NCBI RefSeq assembly: GCF_001428805.1
Contig: NZ_LMIS01000001.1
Span: forward strand, 1,786,976-1,850,975
Direction of reading: 5' to 3'
Length of the DNA stretch: 64,000 bases
DNA from: Aeromicrobium sp. Root236
Lineage (GTDB): Bacteria > Actinomycetota > Actinomycetes > Propionibacteriales > Nocardioidaceae
A program made the position numbers and the translations under genes. This document shows, piece after piece, positions 46,256-55,631 of the stretch (position 1 is the first letter of the stretch; every line of letters begins with the position of its first letter). Below the pieces are notes generated by a model, which saw only the letters and a program-made list of their open reading frames with translations, had not been told where the DNA came from and ran no database searches.

Positions 46256-47197
46256 CTATTTGGCGTACGAGTGCATCCCGGAGACGAACAGGTTGATGCC
46301 GACGAAGTTGAACACGAATGTCGCGAAGCCGATGAGCGCGATGATCGCTGCGGCCTTGCCCTTCCACCCGGCGGTCGCCCGCGCGTGGAGGTAGCCGGCG
46401 TAGACGACCCAGGTGATGAACGCCCAGACCTCCTTGGGGTCCCAGCCCCAGTAGCGGCCCCACGCGTACTGCGCCCAGATCGGCCCGGCGATCAGCGCGG
46501 CGAACGTCCAGATCGGGAACGCGAACGCGTGCACGCGGTAGGCGACCTGGTCGATCTTGGCCGACGGCGGGATGCGCCACAGGAAGCCGACGCGCTCCTC
46601 CTCGGGGGTCGTACGCTCGGCGCGCGCCTTGACGAGGTAGAGCACCGACGCGGCGGCACCGACGAGGAACGCCGAGCCGGAGATCATGGCGCCGAGGACG
46701 TGGATCACGAGCCAGTAGGAGTGCAGCGCCGGCACGAGCGGTCCGGGCGGCACGAACACGAGCGCCGACAGGCCGAGCACGACGGTGCCGAAGCCCGTGA
46801 TGATCGGGCCGACCCAGTCGATCGCCCACATGCGGACCAGCACGATGTACGCCGTGAGGGCCATCAGGGTCGCGGCGCAGCCGAACTCGTACATGTTGCC
46901 CCACGGCACGCGCTGGGCCGAGAGCCCGCGGGCGATGACGCCGGCCAGCAGGACCAGCCAGGCCAGGCCCGTGAGGGAGAAGCCGATGCCGCCGGCAACG
47001 TCGCTGCGCTCGGAGGCGGTGTCCTCGGCCGATGGCGGCGCACCCTCGGCGGCGCCGGCGGTCACCAGCGCGCGGTCGGGGGCGATGCGCCGGGCGAAGC
47101 CCCACTGGGCGACGTACGCGACGAAGGCGAGGGCGAGGATGCCGGTGGCCGACGCGACGGCGTAGTTGGAGAACTGCTCGTACTGCGCAGCGGTCAT
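46256..47197 (-). CDS. ccsB: Cytochrome c maturation protein CcsB/CcsA (heme handling)
   Basis: 313 residues, about eight membrane helices. The heme-binding WWD-type loop GRYWGWDPKEVWAFITW and the periplasmic/membrane His residues (LHSYWLVIHV and HAFAFP) identify the system II heme channel, which with ResB passes heme to apocytochrome c. The naming varies (ResC, CcsA, CcsB). Its ATG overlaps the resB stop (ATGA). Confidence 0.93.
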   Translation of the reverse strand: MTAAQYEQFSNYAVASATGILALAFVAYVAQWGFARRIAPDRALVTAGAAEGAPPSAEDTASERSDVAGGIGFSLTGLAWLVLLAGVIARGLSAQRVPWGNMYEFGCAATLMALTAYIVLVRMWAIDWVGPIITGFGTVVLGLSALVFVPPGPLVPALHSYWLVIHVLGAMISGSAFLVGAAASVLYLVKARAERTTPEEERVGFLWRIPPSAKIDQVAYRVHAFAFPIWTFAALIAGPIWAQYAWGRYWGWDPKEVWAFITWVVYAGYLHARATAGWKGKAAAIIALIGFATFVFNFVGINLFVSGMHSYAK

Positions 47198-48735
47198 GTC
47201 TTCTCCTCTGTCTCTCCAAGCAGTTCGCGGAACCGCTCGAGGAAGGCGTCCAGGTCGGCCGGCAGGTCGTCACGGGGGACGCGGTCCAGCACGGCGACAT
47301 CCACCACGGTACGTGAACCGTCGCGGCGCGCCCTGATCCAGGTCCTGCGCGGCTTGATCGTCAGGGACGTGACGAGTCCCAGGAGCCCGGCGACGATGCC
47401 GATCAACGGCACCTGCACGCCCGGCGACGAGCTGATCTGGAACCGGGCGAACTGCCTGAGGTCGACGAACTCGATGGTCCCGCCGTTGGGCAGCTTCTGC
47501 GACTGGCCCTCCTGGAGGCTGACGCGGAAGCCCTTGTCGCCGTTCATGTACTGCTTCATCTTCGACTTGTCGAGGATGTAGACGGACTGCGGCGTCCCCT
47601 TGTCGAGGCCGAGGTCGCCGTGCCAGACGAACAGGCCGAGCAACGGGTTGGCCGCGGCCGGATAGACCGAGATCGACGCGCCGTTGGCACCGGTGGCGGC
47701 GGTCGGCAGGAAGAAGCCCTGGAAGCCGAGCTGCTCGGGCTCGGCATCGGGCACCTTGACGACACCGGTCGACGTGTAGGACGGGTCGTTGGGCAGGAAC
47801 GGCACGGCCTCGTTGAAGACGACGTCGCCGTTGGCGTCGGTGATCTTGATGACCGGCGCGTAGCCCTGACCCACCAGGAACACCGAGGTGCTGCCGATCT
47901 CCAGCGGGTGGTTGACGGTGATGTCGAACGTACGTTGGGCAGCTCCGGGCTTCGACGTGTAGGTGCCCTGCGCGCGGAACAGCCGGGGGGCGCCGGCCTG
48001 CTGGCTGCCCAGCGGCTGGAACTTGGCGGTGAAGTTGTCGAGCTTGAGCGAGAACGGCGGCAGCTGGTCGGCCTTGAACAGCGACCCGGAGCCGAACTCG
48101 TCGTACTGCGTCAGGGAGTTGGCGAAGCCTTGGCCCTCGGTGACGATCGCCGAGCCGCGGTAGCCGAACAGCGTGCCCACGGCGACGCCGACCAGGACCA
48201 CGACGACGCTGATGTGGAACACCAGGTTGCCGGCCTCGCGCAGGAAGCCACGCTCCGCGCTGAGCTCGCCGTCGACGACGTCGACCCGCGCCCGGCCGAG
48301 CGCGCGGCGACCGCCGATGAGCACCTCGTCGACCGGCGCCGACGTCTCGAACGACGCCGAGGCCGGCAACCGCGAGAAGTTCCGCGGCGCCTTGGGCGGC
48401 CGCGCCCGCAGGGCACGGAAGTAGACGAACGACCTCGGGACGATGCAGCCGATCAGCGACACCATCAGGAGCAGGTAGACCGCACTGAACCACGGCGACG
48501 TGTAGACGTTGAAGAATCCCAGCTTGTCGAGCGTCGGCGCACTCTTGGGGTGCTCGAGGAAGTACGCCTCGACAGCCCGCGCATCGACCCCGCGCTGCGG
48601 CACGAGCGAGCCCGGCACGGCGGCGATCGCCAGCAGGAGCAGGAGGAACAGCGCCGTACGCATCGACGTCAGCTGGCGCCAGAACCACCGGGTGAGCTCC
48701 CGGCGGCCGAGGGCGGGTACCGCGTTGCTGCTCAT
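47194..48735 (-). CDS. resB: Cytochrome c biogenesis protein ResB
   Basis: 513 residues. Three N-terminal membrane helices (one containing FLLLLLAIAAVPGSLVPQRG), a large extracytoplasmic domain and a final helix (IGIVAGLLGLVTSLTI). Partner of CcsB in system II cytochrome c assembly; the SLVPQRG turn is typical. The start overlaps the stop of a 28-codon bridge frame that links it to ccdA. Confidence 0.93.
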   Translation of the reverse strand: MSSNAVPALGRRELTRWFWRQLTSMRTALFLLLLLAIAAVPGSLVPQRGVDARAVEAYFLEHPKSAPTLDKLGFFNVYTSPWFSAVYLLLMVSLIGCIVPRSFVYFRALRARPPKAPRNFSRLPASASFETSAPVDEVLIGGRRALGRARVDVVDGELSAERGFLREAGNLVFHISVVVVLVGVAVGTLFGYRGSAIVTEGQGFANSLTQYDEFGSGSLFKADQLPPFSLKLDNFTAKFQPLGSQQAGAPRLFRAQGTYTSKPGAAQRTFDITVNHPLEIGSTSVFLVGQGYAPVIKITDANGDVVFNEAVPFLPNDPSYTSTGVVKVPDAEPEQLGFQGFFLPTAATGANGASISVYPAAANPLLGLFVWHGDLGLDKGTPQSVYILDKSKMKQYMNGDKGFRVSLQEGQSQKLPNGGTIEFVDLRQFARFQISSSPGVQVPLIGIVAGLLGLVTSLTIKPRRTWIRARRDGSRTVVDVAVLDRVPRDDLPADLDAFLERFRELLGETEEKT

Positions 48736-48818
48736 ACCGCGCCCTCCAAGAAGAGCCCACGATACGGAGGCCGCGGCATGAGTGCTGCCACATGATTCAC
48801 TCGCTGGCGCTCGCTCAT
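48732..48818 (-). CDS. 28-codon bridge micro-ORF between ccdA and resB
   Basis: The ATG overlaps the ccdA stop and the TGA overlaps the resB start, both as ATGA, so it fills the gap exactly. The peptide starts MSERQRVNHV and has no known domain. The segment is bounded by a perfect 10 bp direct repeat GCTCATACCG (48730-48739 and 48813-48822, plus strand), which suggests an insertion that duplicated the original junction. It may act only to carry ribosomes from ccdA to resB. Confidence 0.4.
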   Translation of the reverse strand: MSERQRVNHVAALMPRPPYRGLFLEGAV

Positions 48819-49567
48819 ACCGGCGCCTCGAATCCGGTGATCCAGGTCTGCATCTCGCCGACCAGGTCGTCCCAGCGACCGGTCACGAGCATGAGCCCCA
48901 CCGCGATGAGCAGCGCGCCGCCGGCGATCGAGACAGCGCGCTGGTGCCGCTTGAACCACGAGACCGTACGCATGAACTTGCCGAAGCCGAGCGCCGCGAG
49001 CACGAACGGGATGCCGAGGCCGAGGCAGTAGACGAGGGCGAGGAACGCACCACGAGCCGCAGACGCGTCATCGTCCGCGAACGACAGGCTCAGCACCGCC
49101 GTCAGGGTCGGGCCGATGCACGGCGTCCAGCCGAGGCCGAAGAACACCCCGAGCAGCGGCGCGATCGCGAGACCGACGGTCGGCACGGCGTGCACGCGGG
49201 CCTCGCGCTGCATGAACGGGACGAGGCCGATGAAGGCGAGCCCCATGACGATGACCAGGATCCCGGTGACGATCGACAGGGTGTGCTGGTGCTCCTGGAG
49301 CCGCAGGCCGACGTTGCCGAACAGGGCACCGCCGAGCACGAACACGGCGCTGAAGCCGAGCACGAACAGCAGCGCCCCGGCCAGCAGCCGGCCGCGCCGC
49401 GCGGTCTCGAGATCCTGCGCCGCGACGCCCGAGACGTACGAGAGGTAGCCCGGCAGCAGCGGCAGCACGCACGGGGAGAAGAACGACACCAGGCCGGCGA
49501 GCATGGCGACCGGTGCGGCGAGGAGGAGGTTGCCCGAGAGTGCCGTGTCGCGGAACCAGTCCGTCAC
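48815..49567 (-). CDS. ccdA: Cytochrome c biogenesis protein CcdA
   Basis: 250 residues, six membrane helices. The two redox cysteines are in SFFSPCVLPLLPGYLSY and GLGWTPCIGPTL. It carries reducing power across the membrane to the TlpA-like lipoprotein encoded just upstream. The GTG at 49567 overlaps the stop of that gene (GTGA). A longer upstream frame is only the shadow of the thioredoxin gene. Confidence 0.94.
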   Translation of the reverse strand: MTDWFRDTALSGNLLLAAPVAMLAGLVSFFSPCVLPLLPGYLSYVSGVAAQDLETARRGRLLAGALLFVLGFSAVFVLGGALFGNVGLRLQEHQHTLSIVTGILVIVMGLAFIGLVPFMQREARVHAVPTVGLAIAPLLGVFFGLGWTPCIGPTLTAVLSLSFADDDASAARGAFLALVYCLGLGIPFVLAALGFGKFMRTVSWFKRHQRAVSIAGGALLIAVGLMLVTGRWDDLVGEMQTWITGFEAPV

Positions 49568-50151
49568 GACGTGCTCTTCTGGACGTCGTCGATGACTCCG
49601 GCCAGGGTCGAGGCGCTCAGCTTGTCGTCCATGATCCGCGCCGCGACGCGGCCCTTGGAGTCGATGACCCACGTCGTCGGGATCGCCTGGGTCGGCAGGG
49701 TCTTGACGAACTCGAGCTCGAGGCTGCCGCCCTCGTCGGCGAAGCTCGGGTAGGTGATGCCCTTCTTGCGGTTGAACGCGATCGCCGAGGACGTGTCGGG
49801 CGTACGGGTGAGCATGCCGATGAACTGCACGTCCTTGTCGGCGTACTGCTCCGAGACCTCCTTGAGCGCCGGCGCCTCGGCCCGGCACGGCGCGCACCAG
49901 GGACCCCAGAGGTTGACCACGAGGGTCTTGCCCGCGAAGTCGGCGGTCGACAGCGGCTTGCCGTCGAGGCCGTCGCCCTCGAGCTTCGGCGCCGGCTTGC
50001 GGTCCTTGACCGGGACGATCGTGACGAACTTGCCGTTGGCGCCGACGTATCCGTCGGTGTTGCGGTCCCGGCCCCCACCGGTGCAGGCGGCGAGCAGGAC
50101 CAGGGCCCCGACCGCCACCATGACGCGAAGCGTGCGCTTGGTGAGGTGCAC
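49564..50151 (-). CDS. TlpA/ResA-like thioredoxin lipoprotein
   Basis: 195 residues. A lipoprotein signal peptide with LVLLAAC and Cys23 as the anchor site; the thioredoxin fold has the CxxC motif in NLWGPWCAPCRAEAP and the cis-proline region TQAIPTTWVID. It reduces the haem-binding cysteines of apocytochrome c using electrons from CcdA. The GTG at 50151 begins the signal peptide and lies one base after the TAA of the phosphatase gene. Confidence 0.93.
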   Translation of the reverse strand: MHLTKRTLRVMVAVGALVLLAACTGGGRDRNTDGYVGANGKFVTIVPVKDRKPAPKLEGDGLDGKPLSTADFAGKTLVVNLWGPWCAPCRAEAPALKEVSEQYADKDVQFIGMLTRTPDTSSAIAFNRKKGITYPSFADEGGSLELEFVKTLPTQAIPTTWVIDSKGRVAARIMDDKLSASTLAGVIDDVQKSTS

Positions 50152-50152
50152 G

Positions 50153-50803
50153 TTAGGCGCCGCCGGCGAACTTGTTGCGCAACGCCTCGGGGATGAGGTC
50201 GCCCGCGGGCTCGCTATAGGTGAACCCCACGAAGTCGTCACCATCGAACGTGAGGCTCGTCAAGCTGGCGAGCGAGCACTGGCGCTTGCGGGGGTCGTGG
50301 ATGAAGCTCTTCTGCTCGTACGCCCGGCGTGCGATCCACACCGGCAGCTGGTGCGAGACGATGACCGCCTCGTGGCCGCGGGCTGCTTCGCGCGCGTCGG
50401 CGACCGCGAGCTTCATCCGCGCCGCGATCTCCTTGTAGGGCTCACCCCACGAGGGGCGGAACGGGTTGCGCAGCATCCACCAGTTCTGCGGCCGCTTGAG
50501 GGCGCCGTCGCCCACACCGAACGTCTTGCCCTCGAACAGGTTGGCCGCCTCGATGACCCGGTCGTCCGTGTGGATCGGCACCTCGAGGAGCTTCGAGAGC
50601 GGCTCGGCGGTCTGCTGCGCGCGTTCGAGCGGCGAGGCCACCATGTGCACGATCTCGTTCTTCGACAGGTGGTCGGCGACCCTCTCGGCCATCTTGTGGC
50701 CCAGCTCCGACAGGTAGTACTCCGGCAGCCGGCCGTAGAGCACGCCGTTGGGGTTCTCGACCTCTCCGTGCCGCATCAGGTGCACGATCGTACGTTCGGA
50801 CAT
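50153..50803 (-). CDS. Histidine phosphatase family protein
   Basis: 216 residues. The phosphohistidine motif is MRHGEV (His12) and the second histidine is in VIVSHQLPVW. A phosphoglycerate-mutase-like fold; the substrate is unknown. It sits between hemL and the thioredoxin gene, as the homologous gene Rv0525 does in M. tuberculosis. It probably has no direct role in cytochrome maturation. Confidence 0.9.
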   Translation of the reverse strand: MSERTIVHLMRHGEVENPNGVLYGRLPEYYLSELGHKMAERVADHLSKNEIVHMVASPLERAQQTAEPLSKLLEVPIHTDDRVIEAANLFEGKTFGVGDGALKRPQNWWMLRNPFRPSWGEPYKEIAARMKLAVADAREAARGHEAVIVSHQLPVWIARRAYEQKSFIHDPRKRQCSLASLTSLTFDGDDFVGFTYSEPAGDLIPEALRNKFAGGA

Positions 50804-50812
50804 CAGGTTTCC

Positions 50813-52138
50813 TCAGCTCTCGGGGGTGGCCTGCGCAGCAGCACGAGCGGCGGCGGGAAGTGCCTCGGCAATTCTAGAGAGTGCCTCCGAGTCGTGGGCC
50901 GCCGAGACGAACCAGCACTCGTAGGCGCTCGGTGGGAGGTAGACGCCGGCGTCGAGCATGGCGTGGAAGAACGGGCGGTAGCGCCACGCCTCCTGGGCCT
51001 GCGCGCCGGCGAAGTCGGTGACCGGCTTGTCGGCGCCCCAGAAGACGCTGAACATGTTGCCGGCGCTCTGCAGGGCGTACGTCACGCCGGCGGCGTCGAG
51101 CGCCTCGGCGACAAGCCCCTGCAGCTGTGCCGACGCGTCGTCGAGCCGGGCGTACGCCTCGGCGTCCGCGAGCCGCAGCGTGGTGAGGCCCGCGGTCGTG
51201 GCGATGGGATTGCCCGACAGCGTGCCGGCCTGGTAGACGGGGCCGACCGGTGCGAGCTGCTCCATGACGTCGCGACGACCACCGAACGCCGCTGCCGGGA
51301 AGCCGCCACCCATGACCTTGCCGAACGTCAGCAGGTCGGGTCGCCAGCCTTCGGGCTCGCCGTCGAGTCCCCAGTGGCCGGACCGGGTGACCCGGAATCC
51401 GGTCATGACCTCGTCGCTGATGAACAGGGCACCGTTCTGCGCACAGGTCTCGGCCAGGAAGCCGTTGAAGCCCGGCTCCGGCGGCACGACGCCCATGTTG
51501 CCGGCGGCGGCCTCGGTGATCAGGCACGCGATCTGGTCGCCGTACTCCGCGAACGCGGCCTCGACGGCGGCCCGGTCGTTGTAGGGCAGCACGATCGTGT
51601 CGGCCGTGACGTGCGCCGGCACGCCAGGGGTCTCGGGCAGGCCGAGCGTGACGACGCCGGAGCCGGCCTCGGCGAGCAGGGCGTCGACGTGACCGTGGTA
51701 GCAACCGGCGAACTTCACGATCTTGTCGCGGCCGGTGAATCCCCTCGCGAGGCGGATCGCCGACATCGTCGCCTCGGTGCCCGACGACACGAGCCGCACC
51801 GAGTCGACCGGCGTACGCCCGACGATCTCTTCGGCCAGCAGCACCTCGGGCTCGCTCGGCGTGCCGAACGACGTGCCGCGACCCACCGCGTCGGCGACGG
51901 CGGCCAGCACCTCGGGGTGGGCGTGGCCCAGCAGCATGGGTCCCCACGAGCCGACCAGGTCGACGTAGCGGTTGCCGTCGACGTCGGTCAGCCAGGCGCC
52001 GGATCCGGATCGCATGAAGATCGGTGTGCCGCCGACAGCCCGGAACGCACGCACCGGTGAGTTGACGCCACCGGGCGACACCTGCCGGGCGCGGTCGAAC
52101 AGGCCTTGCGAAGCGGGGTTTGACGTCACGCCTTCCAT
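50813..52138 (-). CDS. hemL: Glutamate-1-semialdehyde 2,1-aminomutase
   Basis: 441 residues, fold type I PLP aminotransferase. [30 protein letters not shown] and the PLP lysine in [17 protein letters not shown] identify HemL, which makes 5-aminolevulinate in the C5 pathway. The ATG at 52138 has GAGG three bases upstream; the alternative GTG at 52129 has GGAAGG one base away. Heads the operon that continues through the cytochrome c genes. Confidence 0.94.
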   Translation of the reverse strand: MEGVTSNPASQGLFDRARQVSPGGVNSPVRAFRAVGGTPIFMRSGSGAWLTDVDGNRYVDLVGSWGPMLLGHAHPEVLAAVADAVGRGTSFGTPSEPEVLLAEEIVGRTPVDSVRLVSSGTEATMSAIRLARGFTGRDKIVKFAGCYHGHVDALLAEAGSGVVTLGLPETPGVPAHVTADTIVLPYNDRAAVEAAFAEYGDQIACLITEAAAGNMGVVPPEPGFNGFLAETCAQNGALFISDEVMTGFRVTRSGHWGLDGEPEGWRPDLLTFGKVMGGGFPAAAFGGRRDVMEQLAPVGPVYQAGTLSGNPIATTAGLTTLRLADAEAYARLDDASAQLQGLVAEALDAAGVTYALQSAGNMFSVFWGADKPVTDFAGAQAQEAWRYRPFFHAMLDAGVYLPPSAYECWFVSAAHDSEALSRIAEALPAAARAAAQATPES

Positions 52139-52305
52139 TGTCCTCAATGGGATTTCCGGCCGGTCGGCGGAGTCGCCTGACCGTAACCAAGAGGCCGTCG
52201 GAGTCGTTGTGATCGTGGTAACTGCTTTGCGGCGCGTCCTGCGTGGCAGTAACATCGGTTTACGCTATGTCGCACCTGTCGCGACAGCATGGAGGGCACG
52301 TACTT

Positions 52306-53505
52306 ATGGGAGCTCGCAAGCTCACGCGTTGGCAGAAGGCCAGCGTCCTGGTTCCGATGACTGTTCTGGTCGGAGCCTATGGCGCCGTGCTGTCCAACGC
52401 GGACCTCGCGACCGCCTCGGGTGACAGCACCGCATCCGACATCCCGGCCGTGCCCGCGACCGCCTTCGAGGATCCGGCCAGCGTCCAGCCGACGCCCGCC
52501 GGCATCGACCAGAAGGCCGGCCTCGCCGGCACCGTGTCGACGCTCTCGACCAACGGCATCCCGTCCTCCGCGCTCTACGCCTACCACCGTGCCGAGACCC
52601 TGCTGGCCCAGGCCGACAAGTCCTGCAAGCTGCCGTGGAACCTCGTCGCCGCCATCGGCCGCGTCGAGTCCAACCACGGCCGCACCGGCGGCAACGCCCT
52701 CAACGCCGACGGCGTCGCGACACCCGGCATCTACGGCGTCGCCCTCGATGGCCGCGACGGACGCGCCAAGATCTCCGACACCGACAGCGGTGCGCTCGAC
52801 AACGACCCGGTCTACGACCGCGCGGTCGGGCCGATGCAGTTCATCCCCGGCACCTGGAAGTCCGTCGCTGTCGACTCCGACAACGACGGCAAGAAGAACC
52901 CGCAGGACATCGATGATGCAGCCACCTCGGCCGGCATCTACCTGTGCGCCGGTTCCGACGACCTCGCGACGCCTTCGGGCGCTGCTGCGGCGGTCAGGCG
53001 CTACAACCACTCCGACTCCTACGTCGACCTGGTCCTGGCCATCTCCGCTCGCTACGCCCAGGGTGACTTCACGCAGTCGCCCGACGGCTACACCACGGCA
53101 CCGGTCCTGACCTCCGCGGCCAACGACCAGACGCTCAGCTCCGAGGATCGCAAGAAGGCGCGCGCCGCCGAGGCCAAGGCCAACCGGCCCAAGCCCGGTT
53201 CCGGCAGCAACGGCGGCTCCACGGGCGGCGGCACCGGCACTCCTGGTGGCGGCACCGGCAACCCCGGTGGCACTCCTGGCGGCGGCACGGGCGGCGGTGG
53301 CACTACGTCCGGCGGCGTCACCGGCCTGGTCGACGGCCTCGTCACCGACCTCACCGGCGGCGGCTCGGGCAGCACCGGTGGCAGCACCGACAGTGGATCG
53401 GCCACGCTGACGTGGGCCGAGGCCAAGGTCAAGTGCCTCGCCGACGGCATCACGCTGCTCCAGGTCGACAAGCTGCTCAGCTGCATCACCTCGCTGCTCA
53501 GCTGA
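52306..53505 (+). CDS. Secreted lytic transglycosylase (MltB-like)
   Basis: 399 residues. A membrane anchor or signal (about 11-30), a transglycosylase SLT type 2 domain with catalytic Glu121 (GRVESNHG) and the VGPMQFIPGTWKSV signature, then a Gly/Ser/Thr-rich linker (about 300-375) and a short C-terminal LTWAEAKVKCLADG segment with two Cys. It cuts peptidoglycan in the wall. The ATG at 52306 has GGAGGG nine bases upstream. The 167 bp upstream carries no riboswitch that I can recognise. Confidence 0.9.
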   Translation: MGARKLTRWQKASVLVPMTVLVGAYGAVLSNADLATASGDSTASDIPAVPATAFEDPASVQPTPAGIDQKAGLAGTVSTLSTNGIPSSALYAYHRAETLLAQADKSCKLPWNLVAAIGRVESNHGRTGGNALNADGVATPGIYGVALDGRDGRAKISDTDSGALDNDPVYDRAVGPMQFIPGTWKSVAVDSDNDGKKNPQDIDDAATSAGIYLCAGSDDLATPSGAAAAVRRYNHSDSYVDLVLAISARYAQGDFTQSPDGYTTAPVLTSAANDQTLSSEDRKKARAAEAKANRPKPGSGSNGGSTGGGTGTPGGGTGNPGGTPGGGTGGGGTTSGGVTGLVDGLVTDLTGGGSGSTGGSTDSGSATLTWAEAKVKCLADGITLLQVDKLLSCITSLLS

Positions 53506-53517
53506 TCAAGACCAACA

Positions 53518-53550
53518 CAGAAGGGGCCCTCCATCGGAGGGCCCCTTCTG
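53518..53550. terminator. Bidirectional intrinsic terminator
   Basis: A perfect 15-base stem, CAGAAGGGGCCCTCC / GGAGGGCCCCTTCTG, with an ATC loop. It lies 13 bp after the transglycosylase stop and 13 bp beyond the end of the micropeptide frame on the other strand, so it can end both converging operons. Confidence 0.9.
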
Positions 53551-53563
53551 CATGCTCAGGTGG

Positions 53564-53689
53564 TCAGTCGCGGACGGTCATGGACCGCTCGGCCCTCCGC
53601 ATCGCGATGAGCACCGCCAACCGGCGCCTCGCCAGCAGCCGCCGGCGGCGGGCCGCGGACCTCAGGCCAGTCGTACCTTCACTACGCAC
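53564..53689 (-). CDS. Basic micropeptide 1 after the first FtsX-type permease
   Basis: 41 codons starting with a GTG that overlaps the permease stop (GTGCGTAG). The central residues RRRRLLARRRLAVLIAMRRA are identical to those of the micropeptide at 56900-57019; the ends also resemble each other (MRRAERSMTV against MRRADESMRV). The peptide is very basic with a short hydrophobic core. Its ribosome site is weak, so it would depend on coupling. Whether it is translated is unknown; the identical DNA (76 bp) could also mean an RNA- or DNA-level element. Confidence 0.45.
   Translation of the reverse strand: MRSEGTTGLRSAARRRRLLARRRLAVLIAMRRAERSMTVRD
53589..53664. repeat. 76 bp perfect direct repeat, copy 1
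   Basis: Identical base for base to 56931-57006. Begins TCGGCCCTCCGCATCGCGAT and ends GGCCGCGGACCTCA. Located 17 bp after the first permease stop and inside micropeptide frame 1. Confidence 0.9.
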
Positions 53690-55631
53690 GGCGGATCAGC
53701 TCGGCCCTGATCCGCGGAGCGCAGGCGGCGACGGTGACGCCCGCGATGCCGATCGCGGCCACGAAGCTCACGGCGCCGAGCCACAGGACCGAGCCCCAAG
53801 GAGCCGCGTCGTAGGAATCGCCGAGCACCAGGAGCGCCGCACCTACCGCGGTGCCTGCTCCGACGGCCAGCGCGACGCCGACAAGGAGCGGCAGCCCGGC
53901 CTCCCACCACTGCGCGGCCCGGATCACCCGACGGGGCGTACCGGCCAGCTGGAGGCTGACCATCTCTGCGCGACGAGCGACCGACCGGTCGACCGTGGCG
54001 ATGGCGAAGCCCAGCAGCCCGATCGCCAGGACCACGGCAGCCACGCCCCACACGAGTGCGCGAAGACCGGCGACGAAGTTGAGTGTCGCGTAGAACTCGG
54101 AGCTCTGATCCGCGTAGGACTCTGCTCGGGGGTCGATGACGTGCAGGGCGGCGCGGACCTGCGACGCGCTCAGCTTGTTCGGATCGACCTGGACCACCGT
54201 GCCGAACTGCGTGTTCTCCCGCTCGGCGTCCGCAAGCGCCTTCATGCCCGGCGTGCCGATCGGGATGAACACCTCGGCGTTCATGGCGCTGACGACGGAA
54301 TAGGGCGACGCCTTCGAGGTGATGATCGCGTCGGAGGAGGGCACCGGCGTACGTTCGGTCGGCCCCGCCTGGTCCTCGGGTCCGGGCCCGTACCACTGGA
54401 TGGATCGACCCAGCGTGTTGTCAGCATTGGCGGCGGCGAGCCAGGCGACGCGGTCGTCTCGGCACCCGGTCGCGTCCGGGATCGCGGCCTTGAGGTCACG
54501 GCAGGTGCCGACGAAGCCCTCGAGACAGGGACTGCCCCCGTCGCCGGTGCATTTGGTGTGCACTCCTCTGTCGACGTACGCACCGACCACGCCATCGAGC
54601 GAGGAGAAGGCGACGGCGAGATCGTCGCGCGTCGCACCGTAGGCCTCCACGTCATAGCGGAGCGGGCCTTGATGGATCGCCCGATCGGCGTCACGGTATT
54701 GCGTGGTGTCCTCCCACGACCCGACGATCATGCGACCGCCGGCGACGACGAACAGGCCGATCAGCAGGCCGGCCACGATGCGGGAGACTCCGGCCGGCTG
54801 GGTCTGGAGCCGGCGTCCGGCGATCCGCAAGGACGGCCGACCCTGGACCCGGACCAGGATGTCCGCGATGAGCCGGGTGAAGACCGGCACCACGAGCACC
54901 AAGCCAAGCGCGCAGAGGACACCGCCGGCAATGAACAGGTCGGTCCACCGACGGGCGACCTCACCACCCGAGCCCGAACCATGGACGGTGCTCACGACGA
55001 CCGCGAGGAAACCGGCCACGAGGAGGGCGGCCCGCCAGGGACTCGGCTTCTTCGCGGCCGAGAGGGCGATGGCCCTGCTCCCAGGATGCGCGGTCGCATG
55101 CGCGCCGGGTATCAGAGCGACGACCACGGCGACCAAGGGAAGTCCGATCATCACGAGCGCCGCGGCGAGGGGCCATGGCGCGAACGCGGACGACGACCAG
55201 TCCCGCCCGCCGACTCGCAGGCCGTGGATGGCCGGGCGGGTGATCCAGAACGCCACCAACCCGAGCAGGCACCCGACGAACCCACCGGCACCCGCCTCGA
55301 CCGCCGCGACCAGTCGGGTGCGTGACCGCGAGAGTCCGAGCGTCCGCAGTCCGGCCAGTCGGCGATCGCGCAGCACGGCCGAGAGCCGGCCGGCCGTGGC
55401 GACCAGGACGACGACTGGCACACCGACTGTCGCCACGACGGCGAGGATCAGACGTTCGCTGTCGGCGTCTCGATAGCTGAGGTTCTCGAGCTCGGCCCGG
55501 ATGATCGCGAGCATGGTCAACACGACCCAGGACCCGATGAGCTGGGCCATGACGTTGGCCGCGCCCCGCACGCGACCGCCTGCACCGCCACCGCGGGCGA
55601 GCCGCAGGCCGAGCCGGATGTCGGCGATCAC
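53682..55631 (-). CDS. FtsX/MacB-type ABC permease 1
   Basis: 649 residues with about ten membrane helices in groups and an extracytoplasmic domain of about 200 residues in the middle (Cys-containing KCTGDGGSPCLEGFVGTC). Resembles FtsX-like permeases of antimicrobial peptide or lipid-handling exporters. Start overlaps the ATPase stop (ATGA). The low similarity to permease 2 by eye (different length and loops) contrasts with their identical 3' repeat. Confidence 0.85.
   Translation of the reverse strand: MIADIRLGLRLARGGGAGGRVRGAANVMAQLIGSWVVLTMLAIIRAELENLSYRDADSERLILAVVATVGVPVVVLVATAGRLSAVLRDRRLAGLRTLGLSRSRTRLVAAVEAGAGGFVGCLLGLVAFWITRPAIHGLRVGGRDWSSSAFAPWPLAAALVMIGLPLVAVVVALIPGAHATAHPGSRAIALSAAKKPSPWRAALLVAGFLAVVVSTVHGSGSGGEVARRWTDLFIAGGVLCALGLVLVVPVFTRLIADILVRVQGRPSLRIAGRRLQTQPAGVSRIVAGLLIGLFVVAGGRMIVGSWEDTTQYRDADRAIHQGPLRYDVEAYGATRDDLAVAFSSLDGVVGAYVDRGVHTKCTGDGGSPCLEGFVGTCRDLKAAIPDATGCRDDRVAWLAAANADNTLGRSIQWYGPGPEDQAGPTERTPVPSSDAIITSKASPYSVVSAMNAEVFIPIGTPGMKALADAERENTQFGTVVQVDPNKLSASQVRAALHVIDPRAESYADQSSEFYATLNFVAGLRALVWGVAAVVLAIGLLGFAIATVDRSVARRAEMVSLQLAGTPRRVIRAAQWWEAGLPLLVGVALAVGAGTAVGAALLVLGDSYDAAPWGSVLWLGAVSFVAAIGIAGVTVAACAPRIRAELIRRA

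Noticed and set aside
52139..52305. c-di-AMP (ydaO-type) riboswitch upstream of the lytic transglycosylase
   Set aside because: Wall-hydrolase genes of actinobacteria often carry one, but the 167 bp here has neither the length nor the conserved blocks I would expect.
53580..53700. Small plus-strand gene starting at 53580 (MDRSALRIAMSTANRRLASS)
   Set aside because: The frame has no stop near the repeat end and runs on antisense into permease 1, while the minus-strand frame in both repeat copies starts at a permease stop and ends cleanly.
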